From: Methylomonas sp. ZR1
GTDB taxonomy: Bacteria; Pseudomonadota; Gammaproteobacteria; Methylococcales; Methylomonadaceae
Reading direction: 5' to 3'
Length of the DNA: 64,000 bases
Assembly (NCBI RefSeq): GCF_013141865.1
Contig: NZ_RCST01000001.1
Coordinates: 1,116,001 to 1,180,000, forward strand
In this document: piece by piece, positions 1 to 8,569 of the stretch
How positions within the stretch are numbered: the first letter of the stretch is position 1
Layout: every line of letters begins with the position of its first letter
Position numbers and translations under genes: made by a program
Notes under the pieces: model-generated
Databases searched by the model: none
The model's input: the letters and a program-made list of their open reading frames with translations, nothing else
Told to the model about the DNA's origin: nothing

Positions 1-576
1 CATCACGATCATCACCATGGACACGGGCATAATGCTCACCATGACCATGACCATGACCATGACCATGACCATGACCATGACCATGACCATGAAGAACACG
101 GCCAAAAAGATCAAGCTCAGCGCTCCCATCATCACGATCACAACCTAAGAGCGGCCTATCTACACGTAATGGCCGATGCCCTTACATCGGTATTGGCCAT
201 CGTCGCCTTGGTGGCTGGCAAATATTACGGTTGGGTTTGGCTGGATACGGTGATGGGTTTTGTTGGCGCGACAGTGATTCTGGTCTGGGCTTACGGCTTA
301 ATCAAAGAGACCAGCCCCGTATTGCTGGACCAGACCATGAACCCCAAATACACCCACGCGATACAATCCGCGCTGGAGGAAGACGGCGAATGCCTTGTCA
401 GCGATCTGCATGTTTGGCCCGTTAGTGCCAATCATTATGCGGCAATCGTGGTTTTGGTCACGCAGCAGCCAAAATCGCCCAGTTATTACAAGAATCTATT
501 GGGCAAATTCGCGCAGCTCGACCATATCACCGTGGAAGTCAATTGTTGTAAGGGTCAGGATTGCGTTGCAGAATAA
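1..576 (+). CDS. dmeF: DmeF-like cation diffusion facilitator, C-terminal part (5' end outside window)
   Basis: This is an inner-membrane CDF transporter that would export divalent metals (Co/Ni in characterised DmeF proteins) by proton antiport. The frame is open from base 1, so the N-terminal membrane segments lie outside the window. What remains is a His/Asp-rich cytoplasmic loop, the conserved stretch beginning NLRAAYLHVMADALTSV, two membrane segments, and a soluble C-terminal domain ending in a CC...C cluster. The ADALTS motif belongs to the metal-binding helix of the family. The loop is coded by eight perfect GACCAT hexamers. The end overlaps the convergent methyltransferase gene by 38 bp. 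The DmeF assignment rests on similarity of the loop and downstream segment to remembered family members; metal specificity is inferred. Confidence 0.82.
   Translation, partial: HHDHHHGHGHNAHHDHDHDHDHDHDHDHDHEEHGQKDQAQRSHHHDHNLRAAYLHVMADALTSVLAIVALVAGKYYGWVWLDTVMGFVGATVILVWAYGLIKETSPVLLDQTMNPKYTHAIQSALEEDGECLVSDLHVWPVSANHYAAIVVLVTQQPKSPSYYKNLLGKFAQLDHITVEVNCCKGQDCVAE
43..90 (+). repeat. Hexanucleotide tandem repeat (GACCAT x8) coding His-Asp
   Basis: Eight perfect copies of GACCAT lie in frame and code alternating Asp-His in the metal-binding loop of the CDF transporter. Such a repeat can gain or lose copies by slippage without breaking the frame, which would change the number of His ligands. 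Confidence 0.95.
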
Positions 577-1198
577 TCGCGTCGTTGCCGATGAATTCTA
601 TTTGGCAATGATAATGCGCCGCTAACCAATGAAAGGTCGGTCGCGAGAAAAAAGCGATGTGGGTTTGATCGTTTTTGTAATGCCATTTGGCAAAGGCCTC
701 GGCATCTATGACCAATTTGGTCATGATGCCCAGCCAGCCGCCCGGTTTTAATAATTTAAACAGCGTGTCGAATTCGCGTTTCGGCGCGCGAAAATGCTCT
801 ACTACCTCGGTGCAGACGATAAAATCATAGGTTTGTTGCAGGTGTTCAGGAAAGTCCACATAGAGTGGGTCGTAGACATTGATTCGATGCCCTTGCGCCT
901 TGAACAGTTCTGCAAGCGCCGGGCCTGGGCCGCAACCATAATCAAGTCCAACAGAATTGTTCGGTAATTTTCTGAGCAAAGGCTTTGCCAAGCGGGATAG
1001 AAATTCAATGTAGCCCGGATCGTCAATGGTATTTTGATGTAGATCATAAATAGCTTTTTCCTGGCTCGGCGATAAGTGCTGAGAGCAATCAACATAAACC
1101 AGCAAGCACTGTCGGCACTGAATGTAATCGCGTTTTGCGTCGCTGTGATAAAGATGGGTATCGGGGCTGTTACAGAGTGGGCAGGATGGTGCCGGCAT
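539..1198 (-). CDS. SAM-dependent class I methyltransferase with N-terminal zinc ribbon
   Basis: The 219-residue protein begins with a CPLC (residues 6-9) and CRQC (28-31) pair that should bind zinc. A Rossmann methyltransferase domain follows, with SAM motif I reading LDYGCGPGP near residue 84 and the conserved acid of motif II in NVYDPLY. A CTEVVEHF segment matches the motif IV region of the Methyltransf_11/23 type. The substrate cannot be told from sequence; relatives act on small molecules, lipids or rRNA. It is convergent with the dmeF-like gene, and tRNA-Asp lies upstream on the other strand. No operon partner is visible. Confidence 0.85.
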   Translation of the reverse strand: MPAPSCPLCNSPDTHLYHSDAKRDYIQCRQCLLVYVDCSQHLSPSQEKAIYDLHQNTIDDPGYIEFLSRLAKPLLRKLPNNSVGLDYGCGPGPALAELFKAQGHRINVYDPLYVDFPEHLQQTYDFIVCTEVVEHFRAPKREFDTLFKLLKPGGWLGIMTKLVIDAEAFAKWHYKNDQTHIAFFSRPTFHWLAAHYHCQIEFIGNDAIILQRNPDPYNN

Positions 1199-1217
1199 AA
1201 TTAATTTGGGCTTTTGC

Positions 1218-1245
1218 TTGACGCTTGGGCGATATGCTGTAGAAT
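1218..1245 (+). promoter_or_regulatory. Sigma-70 promoter of tRNA-Asp
   Basis: A -35 box TTGACG (1218-1223) and a -10 box TAGAAT (1240-1245) are separated by 16 bp. The GC-rich sequence just after the -10 box is typical of stable-RNA promoters under stringent control. The tRNA starts 17 bp after the -10 box. Confidence 0.75.
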
Positions 1246-1262
1246 GCGCCGCTCTCTACTGC

Positions 1263-1339
1263 GGAGCGGTAGTTCAGTTGGTTAGAATACCGGCCTGTCA
1301 CGCCGGGGGTCGCGGGTTCGAGCCCCGTCCGCTCCGCCA
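1263..1339 (+). tRNA. tRNA-Asp (GTC)
   Basis: The 77-nt gene folds as a full cloverleaf: the acceptor stem GGAGCGG pairs with CCGCTCC, the anticodon loop reads CTGTCAC (anticodon GTC), the T arm contains GGGTTCGAG, and CCA is encoded. No clear terminator follows. Confidence 0.97.
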
Positions 1340-1408
1340 CTTTCATGTTTTACCCCGTTTTTATCTCATCGTTTAAGTGGCATTGATGATGAGTTTCTTG
1401 CAACCCAT

Positions 1409-1912
1409 TTAGTTTGCAATATTCCTAAACCGTTGCCAGATAATTTTAAACGTCAGCGTCAAGGTCGGATCGTTCTTGGCGACACGTGTATCCAGAATGT
1501 CCGGTTCCGCCCAACAGCCTTCGTCGATTTCATCTGTCGCTAGGCTAAACGGTCCGTTATGCCGGCAACGGTAGACCTGGATAAATTCCATACCCAATTC
1601 GGTGCTAGGCTCCAATTTAAATAAACCCTCCAGGCTTTCGCCAATGATACCCAATTCCTCCTGTAATTCGCGCGGCGCGCAACGGTCATAGCTTTCGCCG
1701 GCGTCGACGTGACCGGCCGCCGAGGTATCCCATAAGCCTTTGTTCAAATCTTTTTTCATTGAACGCTTTTGCAGAAACAAACGGCCTGCATCGTTGAAAA
1801 CCAGAATATGCACGGCCCGGTGGCGCAGGCCGTTAGCGTGAATCACCGGTCTGGGCTGTTGGGCAATCACTACATCGTCTCTATCGACGACATCGAGAAG
1901 TTCGTTGTGCAT
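1409..1912 (-). CDS. Nudix hydrolase, YfcD-like
   Basis: This would be a cytosolic pyrophosphohydrolase. The Nudix box GX5EX7REUXEEXGU is complete: a Gly of GHVDAGES, then RELQEELGI. The N-terminal LRHRAVHILVFN and the GLWDTSAAG segment resemble YfcD and type 1 isopentenyl-diphosphate isomerases, but the overall pattern is closer to YfcD. The chosen ATG at 1912 gives 167 residues and matches where YfcD relatives begin; a TTG at 1936 would add eight residues. The gene is divergent from the TetR regulator, with about 70 bp between the starts. The substrate is unknown. Confidence 0.83.
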   Translation of the reverse strand: MHNELLDVVDRDDVVIAQQPRPVIHANGLRHRAVHILVFNDAGRLFLQKRSMKKDLNKGLWDTSAAGHVDAGESYDRCAPRELQEELGIIGESLEGLFKLEPSTELGMEFIQVYRCRHNGPFSLATDEIDEGCWAEPDILDTRVAKNDPTLTLTFKIIWQRFRNIAN

Positions 1913-1980
1913 GTAAACTATCGATTCCTGCGGCAAGGTCGTGTATGGTAGCTGTTTTTAGTGCATGTCGCAGAGAACAT

Positions 1981-2610
1981 ATGGCAAGAAGAAGCGAACA
2001 TAGTCAGGAACAAATCAAGGAAATGGTGCTGGTCGCCGCGGAAACTATCGTCATAGAGGACGGCTATAGCGCTCTGACCGTGCGCAAAATCGCGATGGAA
2101 ATCGGCTATACCGTGGGCAGCATTTATATGGTATTTGCCAATATGAACGATTTGCTAACCCACGTCAAAGGCCGGACACTGGATGAGTTGGCTAAACAAT
2201 TGCTTCACTGTGAACCGACCGCGAGTGTCGAGGAAAATATTCTGATCTTGGCGGAAACCTACCTAAATTTTGCCGCCCGGCATTTCAATCGCTGGCGCAT
2301 GATCTTCGATATTCAGAGCGAGGAGCCTCAGCCTGACTGGTATCTACAAAAGGTGGAGCAGATGTTTGCGATTGTCGAGGTGTTGTTTATCCAGCTTACG
2401 CCCGGCAGTTCCGCGGAACAAAGCCGGCTGGCAGCCAGAACCTTGTGGAGCGGCGTGCATGGAATCTGTATTTTGTCGCTGACTGCCAAACCGCAGGTCA
2501 GCGACATTGAAGCATCCCGGCTAAGCGTGGATTTGTTGGTACAAACTTTTATTCAAGGCTGGAAGGCGCGTGCTCCACTTCAGGTAAATGCCAAACCACC
2601 AGAAAAGTAG
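1981..2610 (+). CDS. TetR/AcrR family transcriptional regulator
   Basis: The 209-residue protein has an N-terminal TetR helix-turn-helix (roughly residues 15-60), with recognition helix region LTVRKIAMEIGYTVGSIY. A longer ligand/dimerisation domain of the WHG type follows. I chose the ATG at 1981 because the preceding 12 codons carry no family similarity. Its 3' end overlaps the convergent lplT gene by 62 bp. The ligand is unknown. Being divergent from the Nudix gene and convergent with lplT-aas, it could control either, but no operator palindrome stands out. Confidence 0.85.
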   Translation: MARRSEHSQEQIKEMVLVAAETIVIEDGYSALTVRKIAMEIGYTVGSIYMVFANMNDLLTHVKGRTLDELAKQLLHCEPTASVEENILILAETYLNFAARHFNRWRMIFDIQSEEPQPDWYLQKVEQMFAIVEVLFIQLTPGSSAEQSRLAARTLWSGVHGICILSLTAKPQVSDIEASRLSVDLLVQTFIQGWKARAPLQVNAKPPEK

Positions 2611-3724
2611 CCGCCAGTAGTAGCAAGCCCAAGCCGATTAGTGCTGTAATCGGCGTTACTTGTTCGGCCGCCGCCAGGGTGTAGCCGCCGACCGACAATA
2701 GCATTGCTACATTCTGGAAAAAATTCTGCATCGCTACCGCACCCCCGCTGCCTATGCTTTGTTGGCCGATCTCCTGTAAAGCAGCGTTTATTGGGACGAT
2801 AAACATGCCGCCTGCCATACCCATTAAAAACAACACAAAACGCGCCGGCCAGACCGCTTCCGTGAAACTCAGGGCGATGATGAAGATGCTCATCAGATAG
2901 GCCGGGATGCGCGCCCGGCGCAAATGTTCCAGCGGAATCAAGCGCGGGACCAGGACCGAACCGGCGATGATACCGATAGCCAAAAATAGCGTGAGATTGG
3001 CAATATCGCTGGCGTTATGCGTCATTAACACCAAAGGCGCCCAAGCGATGATAATCACCCGCACACTGGCTGCTGCTGCCCAAAACAAGGATGCGCCCAG
3101 CACCGCGAACCGCGAACGCGGCATCGCCAAAAAAGTTTTAACTTCCAAATAAAACAATACAATTTTCGAGCCGGTCGGCGCCGCTTTACGTAAACCTATC
3201 GGTAAGAACAAGGTGGCCGCCGCGGAGATCAAAAACAAGACTATTGTGGCGACCAACGCCCAACTGGTCGAATAATCGGCTAGTTTTGCACCAACCACCA
3301 TACCGGTTAATATCGCCAGTATCGTCGAGCCCTCAATCCAGCTATTGGCTTTAACCAGACCGTTGTGGCCTGCCAGTTCCGGCAAAATGCCGTATTTGGC
3401 CGGACTGTACAAGGCAGCGCCGACACCGACCACACAATACGCCAATAGAGGCTCGACGTTAAATAGCAACAAACCCGCGCCGCAAGCCTTGATCAGATTG
3501 GCGACAATCAATACCCGCGATTTGGCGTGACTGTCCGCAAATCCGCCCACCCAGGGCGCCAACACTACGAATGCCACCAGAAACACGCTTTGTAGTGCCG
3601 GCACGTACCAACTGACCGGGTACGCATCCTGCATCACCATGGCGATGACTGTAAACAATATGGCGTTGTCGGCAAATGCCGAGAGGAATTGCGCGACTAA
3701 AAGGGGATAGATGTGTTTGCTCAT
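2549..3724 (-). CDS. lplT: Lysophospholipid transporter LplT (MFS)
   Basis: LplT flips lysophosphatidylethanolamine and related lysolipids inward across the inner membrane for re-acylation by Aas. The 391-residue product has about 12 hydrophobic segments. Its N-terminus (PLLVAQFLSAFADNAILF) and the GGFADSHAKSRVL loop match LplT rather than general MFS drug pumps. It lies 46 bp downstream of aas on the same strand, in line with one lipid-repair transcript. In E. coli the order is lplT-aas; here aas comes first. Confidence 0.92.
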   Translation of the reverse strand: MSKHIYPLLVAQFLSAFADNAILFTVIAMVMQDAYPVSWYVPALQSVFLVAFVVLAPWVGGFADSHAKSRVLIVANLIKACGAGLLLFNVEPLLAYCVVGVGAALYSPAKYGILPELAGHNGLVKANSWIEGSTILAILTGMVVGAKLADYSTSWALVATIVLFLISAAATLFLPIGLRKAAPTGSKIVLFYLEVKTFLAMPRSRFAVLGASLFWAAAASVRVIIIAWAPLVLMTHNASDIANLTLFLAIGIIAGSVLVPRLIPLEHLRRARIPAYLMSIFIIALSFTEAVWPARFVLFLMGMAGGMFIVPINAALQEIGQQSIGSGGAVAMQNFFQNVAMLLSVGGYTLAAAEQVTPITALIGLGLLLLAATFLVVWHLPEVEHAPSSLE

Positions 3725-3770
3725 GGCATTAAAGGGTAGTTAAGTTAGGCAAGCCAGGTGTGGGTCGTGC

Positions 3771-5936
3771 TCAATCCGACTCGACGTCGCCACCTTCCAG
3801 CAATCGCGCTGCTAACGCTGTCGCACCAGGATAATCGGTTTTTCCGGTCGCCAATACCGGCAGTTTATCCAGCACAAACACTTTCTTAGGCAGATTGATG
3901 GTAGCGACTCCGGTCGATGCGTCGGCCAATTGTTTGGCGTTGGCGTCGCGGCGGGTCGTTAACAGAATGAGTTGTTCGCCTTTTTTCGGATCGGGCAAAC
4001 TGACCACCACATGCTGCGCTTCCGGCCAAGCGTGGATGGCCAATTGTTCCACCGCGGTGAGAGATACCATTTCGCCGCCAATTTTCGCAAAGCGCTTGCT
4101 GCGGCCTTGAATGTGAATAAAGCCTTCCTCGTCGACATGGACGATGTCGCCGGTATCGTACCAACCTTCGCCGAAAGCAGCGGAGCAAGGCGGTACCAAA
4201 ACTCCGGGATTGTCCGGCAGTAGATAACCTTTCATAATGTTGGGGCCGGCGACATGCAGTTTGCCGGCGTTCTCAATACCGGGCACCGGCTCCAATTTAT
4301 GCAGCATATCGGGCATGAAGCGGCCGACGCTTCCAGCCTTGTAGTCCATCGGCGTGTTTACCGAGGTTACCGGCGAGGTTTCCGTGGCGCCGTAACCTTC
4401 CAAGATACGGATACCGAATTTATCCAGCCAAGTGGTGCGCGTGCTTTCCTGCAATTTTTCGGCGCCGGCTACCACGTAACGCAAAGAGTAAAAATCGTAA
4501 GGATGGGCTTTTTTGGCATATGCCGCCAAAAAGGTATTGGTGCCGAACATGATGGTCGCGCCTACCTCGTATGCCATCTCCGGTATTACCGCATAATGCA
4601 GCGGCGACGGATAAAAAAAGCTGGTCATGCCGTTCAATATTGGCATCATCGTGCCGACTGTGAACCCAAAGGAATGGAACATCGGCAGAAAATTCAGCAC
4701 CACATCCCCCGGTCCGAAATCAATGCGCGCTCTGATTTGTTTATGATTGGCCAGGATATTGGCATGCGACAACACCACGCCTTTCGGTAAGCCTTCCGAA
4801 CCTGAAGTAAACAATACTACCGCCGCATCGTCGGCATCGTAGTTCTGGCTCTTGTACCAAAATCTTGCGGTTTTAGCCTGTAGCAAGCCGATGATTTTGT
4901 CGACGCTTGTTAGTGATGTCGCCAAGTCTTCCAAATAAATTAATTTGACGTGTTGTGCCAGCGTTGCGGCTTCGTCTCCCAGTTTCGCTAATTCAATGAA
5001 TTTGCGCGAAGTCAGCACAATATTGATTTGTCCGGTGCGGCAAGCGGCAGCCATGCCGGCGGCGCCTATCGAATAATTCAGCATCGCCGGTACCCGCTGA
5101 TAAATCTGTAAACCCAGTACCACGTTCAGCGTCTTACAGCTATTGGGCAGCAACACGCCGACATTCTCGCCGGTTTGCGTGAGGGTTTTGATTAGTTTGC
5201 CTACGATGATGCTGCGGGTGATAAGAGCATCGTAGCTTAGTGGCTTGCGCTCCAGATCTTCCGCAACAGTGTAACGTCCGCCATGTAAAGCCCGTGCTTC
5301 CAATAAGGCCGCAAAGATGGTTTGTTGGTAATGACTGGTGGCAAACATCATTTCCGTCATGATGTCAGCCAGGATGTGGCCGCTATGCTTGCGGCGAGCT
5401 TTGCCGGTCACATCGCCGTGAGTCTCGATCAAGGTTGGCGGCTGAATATGAATGGTGATGCGCGGAAACCAGTGTTGACGCACGCTGCCCAGCTTGGAAA
5501 AGCGGCTGTATTCAGCGCCCTCGATGCGAATCGGCAACAAGGTTGCACCGGATTTATCGGCAACCATGCCGGTGCCGTCGTAGATTTTCATCAAGGAGCC
5601 GGTCACGGTGATCCGGCCTTCCGGAAAAATCACGGTTTTGGTATCGCTTTGTAAATGATGAATCAACGCCTTTAAAGACAAGGGGTGCGTTGGATCCATC
5701 GGAAACACTTTGGATAAACGCAAAAATGGCTTTAGCCACCAGCGTTCAGAGATTTGGGTATTGATCGCAAAGGTGATGTCGTCCGGCAAAAACACGCCCA
5801 GCAGCAAAGGATCGAGAAATGAAGTGTGGTTGGCGACGATCAACACGCGGTTGCCGGCTTTAGCGTAATTTTCCAGCCCGTGGACCTTGACTCGATAGAC
5901 TAGCGTCAACAGCCAGCGTAAAACAATTTTTAACAT
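3771..5936 (-). CDS. aas: Bifunctional acyl-ACP synthetase / 2-acylglycerophosphoethanolamine acyltransferase
   Basis: Aas re-acylates lysophosphatidylethanolamine, using acyl-ACP it makes from free fatty acid and ATP. Residues 1-200 are a PlsC-type acyltransferase with the NHTSFLD (HX4D) motif and the FPEGR motif. Residues 230-720 are an AMP-forming ligase with the P-loop-like FTSGSEGLPKGV, the GYGATETSP adenylation motif and YDTGD. Full length (721 aa) is close to the E. coli enzyme. It is the first gene of an aas-lplT unit. Confidence 0.95.
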   Translation of the reverse strand: MLKIVLRWLLTLVYRVKVHGLENYAKAGNRVLIVANHTSFLDPLLLGVFLPDDITFAINTQISERWWLKPFLRLSKVFPMDPTHPLSLKALIHHLQSDTKTVIFPEGRITVTGSLMKIYDGTGMVADKSGATLLPIRIEGAEYSRFSKLGSVRQHWFPRITIHIQPPTLIETHGDVTGKARRKHSGHILADIMTEMMFATSHYQQTIFAALLEARALHGGRYTVAEDLERKPLSYDALITRSIIVGKLIKTLTQTGENVGVLLPNSCKTLNVVLGLQIYQRVPAMLNYSIGAAGMAAACRTGQINIVLTSRKFIELAKLGDEAATLAQHVKLIYLEDLATSLTSVDKIIGLLQAKTARFWYKSQNYDADDAAVVLFTSGSEGLPKGVVLSHANILANHKQIRARIDFGPGDVVLNFLPMFHSFGFTVGTMMPILNGMTSFFYPSPLHYAVIPEMAYEVGATIMFGTNTFLAAYAKKAHPYDFYSLRYVVAGAEKLQESTRTTWLDKFGIRILEGYGATETSPVTSVNTPMDYKAGSVGRFMPDMLHKLEPVPGIENAGKLHVAGPNIMKGYLLPDNPGVLVPPCSAAFGEGWYDTGDIVHVDEEGFIHIQGRSKRFAKIGGEMVSLTAVEQLAIHAWPEAQHVVVSLPDPKKGEQLILLTTRRDANAKQLADASTGVATINLPKKVFVLDKLPVLATGKTDYPGATALAARLLEGGDVESD

Positions 5937-6049
5937 GATATTCCTCCCGTAAGCGCATATTAGCAGACAGATTGCGATTTGCCGGAAGGCACTATAACGA
6001 TAAACTAAACGTTGTTCAATTTAATTTTCCCTTTGCCTCCTAAAAACGA

Positions 6050-6076
6050 AAAAGCCATCCCCAAGGGATGGCTTTT
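6050..6076 (-). terminator. Rho-independent terminator after the cohesin gene (bidirectional shape)
   Basis: A perfect 12-bp stem (6050-6061 with 6065-6076) closes a 3-nt loop. On the minus strand the 3' arm runs straight into a T-rich tract. It lies about 70 bp after the stop of the cohesin-like gene. Confidence 0.85.
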
Positions 6077-6146
6077 GACATTGCTACCACCTTGTCCGTC
6101 GACGGACAAAATCGGTGCGATAACCCGGCGAACTGCTTTATGGCTT

Positions 6147-6767
6147 TTAAATTGGTTTTTTCCCAAAGCCGAATACGCCTAACAGCGCCGGAACAAACAA
6201 GAAGACAGAGGCAGGCAACGGAACAGCGGCTGGTGCGGCAGTGACGTGGACAGTAGCGCCTGTGATGGTTGTGGCGGGCCCGCTACCATCGGAGAGAAAT
6301 AGTAGTTGTGCCGGCGTATAGATCGGGTCGGGGATTATGCTTAAGGCATTCCCCGCGCTGACATTGAGCGCTTGAAATTTGACGGTGCCCAGCAAGGTGG
6401 GCTCAGAGATATTTAAACCGGTTGCGACGCTGCCCGACAGCATTTCGGCAAAATGAATTTTCCCCAAGGTTGCGCCCGAGCCTGGGGTAATGCTGTTCGC
6501 CAGACTTTCGGTGTCAGTGCCAAAAATACTGCCACTGCTTAGCAATTGCGCCGATAGATTGGTGCTGTTGTAGGTCAGATCGAAATCGAAGCCCGCCAAA
6601 TCAGCAACGTTATTAATATAAATATTCACATCGAAAATAGAGCCTTTAGCGAATGAGCGGATATTCGTGTCGTCAGAAAATTTAAGATTAAGGGTGGCCG
6701 CTTCGGTGGTCTGGAAAAACCCGACGAATGCCAGCGCAAGTAGTTTGGTAAGTAAATGTTTGTTCAT
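6147..6767 (-). CDS. Exported cohesin-domain protein with VPLPA-CTERM sorting tail
   Basis: The 206-residue precursor has a Sec signal (residues 1-23, ending TTEA). A beta-sandwich follows with the cohesin hallmark LAGFDFDLTYNS and a second strand series to about residue 165. The C-terminus has the motif VPLPA, a hydrophobic segment of about 15 residues, and a short basic end (GKK), which is the architecture of VPLPA-CTERM proteins sorted by a dedicated exosortase. I chose the ATG at 6767 because the signal peptide begins there; an upstream in-frame start adds 15 unrelated residues. It follows the dockerin gene by 63 bp on the same strand, so the two are probably co-expressed. No exosortase is in the window. 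Confidence 0.82.
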   Translation of the reverse strand: MNKHLLTKLLALAFVGFFQTTEAATLNLKFSDDTNIRSFAKGSIFDVNIYINNVADLAGFDFDLTYNSTNLSAQLLSSGSIFGTDTESLANSITPGSGATLGKIHFAEMLSGSVATGLNISEPTLLGTVKFQALNVSAGNALSIIPDPIYTPAQLLFLSDGSGPATTITGATVHVTAAPAAVPLPASVFLFVPALLGVFGFGKKPI

Positions 6768-6830
6768 AAAATATTCCGTAGGGCTGGAAACCGGAGCCAA
6801 TCGCTCCGGCAAACTGATTCAAAAAATGGG

Positions 6831-8300
6831 CTAGGGCGCAGGGTTGACCACGGCACATTGCGGCAAAGTACAAAGCGAAGCTGCCTTTCTGTAATCGATA
6901 ATATTGACTCGCAAATCGCCATTCAGATCAGCGGGGTCGTTGGCTGCTACCACTTTGCCGTATTTGGCTTTGATGGCGTTCAAATCGTTCATGTCGATGT
7001 CGTTATCGCGATCCGTATCGCCGGGGCCTGTTACTTTCACGGTAAAAGCTTTAGATGCGCTGGTGTTATCGGCATCGTTTGCTGAGACGGTAAAGTTGAA
7101 AATGCCTACCTTGGAAGGCACGCCTGATAACAGGCCTGTGTCTTGCGCAAGAGTCAAGCCGTTTGGTAATGCGCCGGCGCTGACGTTGACCACGTAAGGG
7201 GTGTTGCCGCCACTAACGGTGGGCCGCTCCGGAAACACTTCGTTGACATTGCCGTTTTGCAGCGCATCGACCATTGCGAAGGGCGAGATAGCCACGAATT
7301 CCGTCATTTGCGAACCTTGATAGGCGCCGACGATTTCCGCAGTCGAACAATCGAATTCATGAGAGCCGCCGTTGGCATCGGTTACTTCCACTACGCCGTC
7401 GCCGTGCAGATTATCCGTTCCGACCGCATCGCACATGGCTTCACCCTTTTCGCCATCAATGGACGCGGCGGGACCGCCATAGGCATAAAACTCATAACGG
7501 CGGGTGACGACTTCTTCGGCGTTGTTGCCCATGCTGTCGCTGCCGCCACGCAATTCGGATTTGGCGTTGCTGACACCATTGTGGGATTGCAGCAAATACC
7601 ATTCAGATTCGACTTCGTCCGGCTCGCCATTGGTCCAGTCTGCTAGACCGTCGTGGTCATGATCATCACTGATCAGTGCGCCTAAGGCCAAAACCCGAGC
7701 GTTGTGAGTTTTAGTTTTAATAACCTTCACCCAACTAGGTTCGCCAAATTCTTTTACGACGCTTTGCGGAACAACCGGAGCCGGCATGGTTGCCACGACT
7801 TGAGCAGGGAAGTCAGTGGTCGGTGGGGTGTAGTCGAATACCGGCGTATTCAACTGCAGCGCGGGACCAACAACCAGTTTGCCGCTACCATCCTTGACCA
7901 GCCAGTTGTATTTGACCGCGCTATAAGGCGTGGTGGCGGAGTAGGCAAAGTGCACCCCAAAATGTTCGCAGCCGACATTTTTGCTTAAATCGTAGCAATA
8001 CAAGGTACTGCCGATTGGATAGGGATTGGTGAAGGCACCGTCTTTTTCGTAACGTACGAAGGTTTTGGGGTGCGCCGGGTCGCTGAGGTCTTCCCGTATT
8101 TTTCCGTAACCGTAATGATTACCTGGGTAGGTGCTGACTACATCTTTGCTGTTTGTATCGTCCAGTTCTATTTCTATGCCGTAGACCGGACCGCCGGTGT
8201 GATTCAGTGCGTCAAAGTTGCCTAGCCCGCCCCTGATGTCGCTTGCCTCGGCAATAGAGCCGAGCGCCAGCAATGGCAGTAAGAATGTCATTTGTTTCAT
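6831..8300 (-). CDS. Exported protein with putative-Ig (He_PIG) and C-terminal dockerin domains
   Basis: The 489-residue precursor starts with a signal peptide (about 1-19). Residues 20-345 are not recognised; they include an acidic calcium-type loop DDHDHDGLADW near 214 and several Cys. An Ig-like He_PIG domain follows (about 355-425, with GLTLAQDTGLLSGVP). The last 60 residues hold two EF-hand-type dockerin repeats, one starting DTDRDNDIDMND and one DLNGDLRVNIID, then a Cys pair. Dockerins bind cohesins, and the next gene codes a cohesin-like protein, so the pair probably assembles outside the cell. A long structured leader precedes it. The function of the large N-terminal part is unknown. 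Confidence 0.78.
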   Translation of the reverse strand: MKQMTFLLPLLALGSIAEASDIRGGLGNFDALNHTGGPVYGIEIELDDTNSKDVVSTYPGNHYGYGKIREDLSDPAHPKTFVRYEKDGAFTNPYPIGSTLYCYDLSKNVGCEHFGVHFAYSATTPYSAVKYNWLVKDGSGKLVVGPALQLNTPVFDYTPPTTDFPAQVVATMPAPVVPQSVVKEFGEPSWVKVIKTKTHNARVLALGALISDDHDHDGLADWTNGEPDEVESEWYLLQSHNGVSNAKSELRGGSDSMGNNAEEVVTRRYEFYAYGGPAASIDGEKGEAMCDAVGTDNLHGDGVVEVTDANGGSHEFDCSTAEIVGAYQGSQMTEFVAISPFAMVDALQNGNVNEVFPERPTVSGGNTPYVVNVSAGALPNGLTLAQDTGLLSGVPSKVGIFNFTVSANDADNTSASKAFTVKVTGPGDTDRDNDIDMNDLNAIKAKYGKVVAANDPADLNGDLRVNIIDYRKAASLCTLPQCAVVNPAP

Positions 8301-8369
8301 CGAGTGTTCCCTGTAGGTTTGTGGTGTGTCAATTGACTTTAACTAACAATGAAACTTGGCGGGGTGAAC

Positions 8370-8515
8370 CGACGACCTCCCGATTTTGATAGACCGAGGT
8401 AAAGCCTGACTAAGTCAAAAAGCTAAGAAGTCTTGCCGCAAGGCACGTAGTCAGTTGCCTAAACTCAAAAGTCGATTTCGACATATTTAGACAACTAAAA
8501 GTCGCGGGACTTATA
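8370..8515 (-). promoter_or_regulatory. Candidate structured 5' leader of the dockerin-cohesin operon
   Basis: The 269-bp gap upstream of the dockerin gene is rich in inverted repeats. In transcript order they are AAGTC/GACTT (8499-8512), an 11-bp stem with one wobble pair (8486-8496 with 8453-8463) enclosing GTCGA/TCGAC (8471-8482), TGCC/GGCA (8434-8445), and ACCTC/GAGGT (8375-8400). No known riboswitch core was recognised. It could be a cis-acting leader, an attenuator, or a small RNA. Confidence 0.45.
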
Positions 8516-8569
8516 ACAATGGAAAATGAATTCAAAATTAAAATTGTGGGAAATCTCACATTTTTAGTG

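Noticed and set aside
43..90. CRISPR-like repeat
   Set aside because: It is a contiguous hexamer tandem without spacers inside a coding His-rich loop.
8301..8569. c-di-GMP-I (GEMM) riboswitch in the dockerin leader
   Set aside because: A few AAAGCC-like words exist on the plus strand, but the ordered core of the class is missing and the coding direction is opposite.
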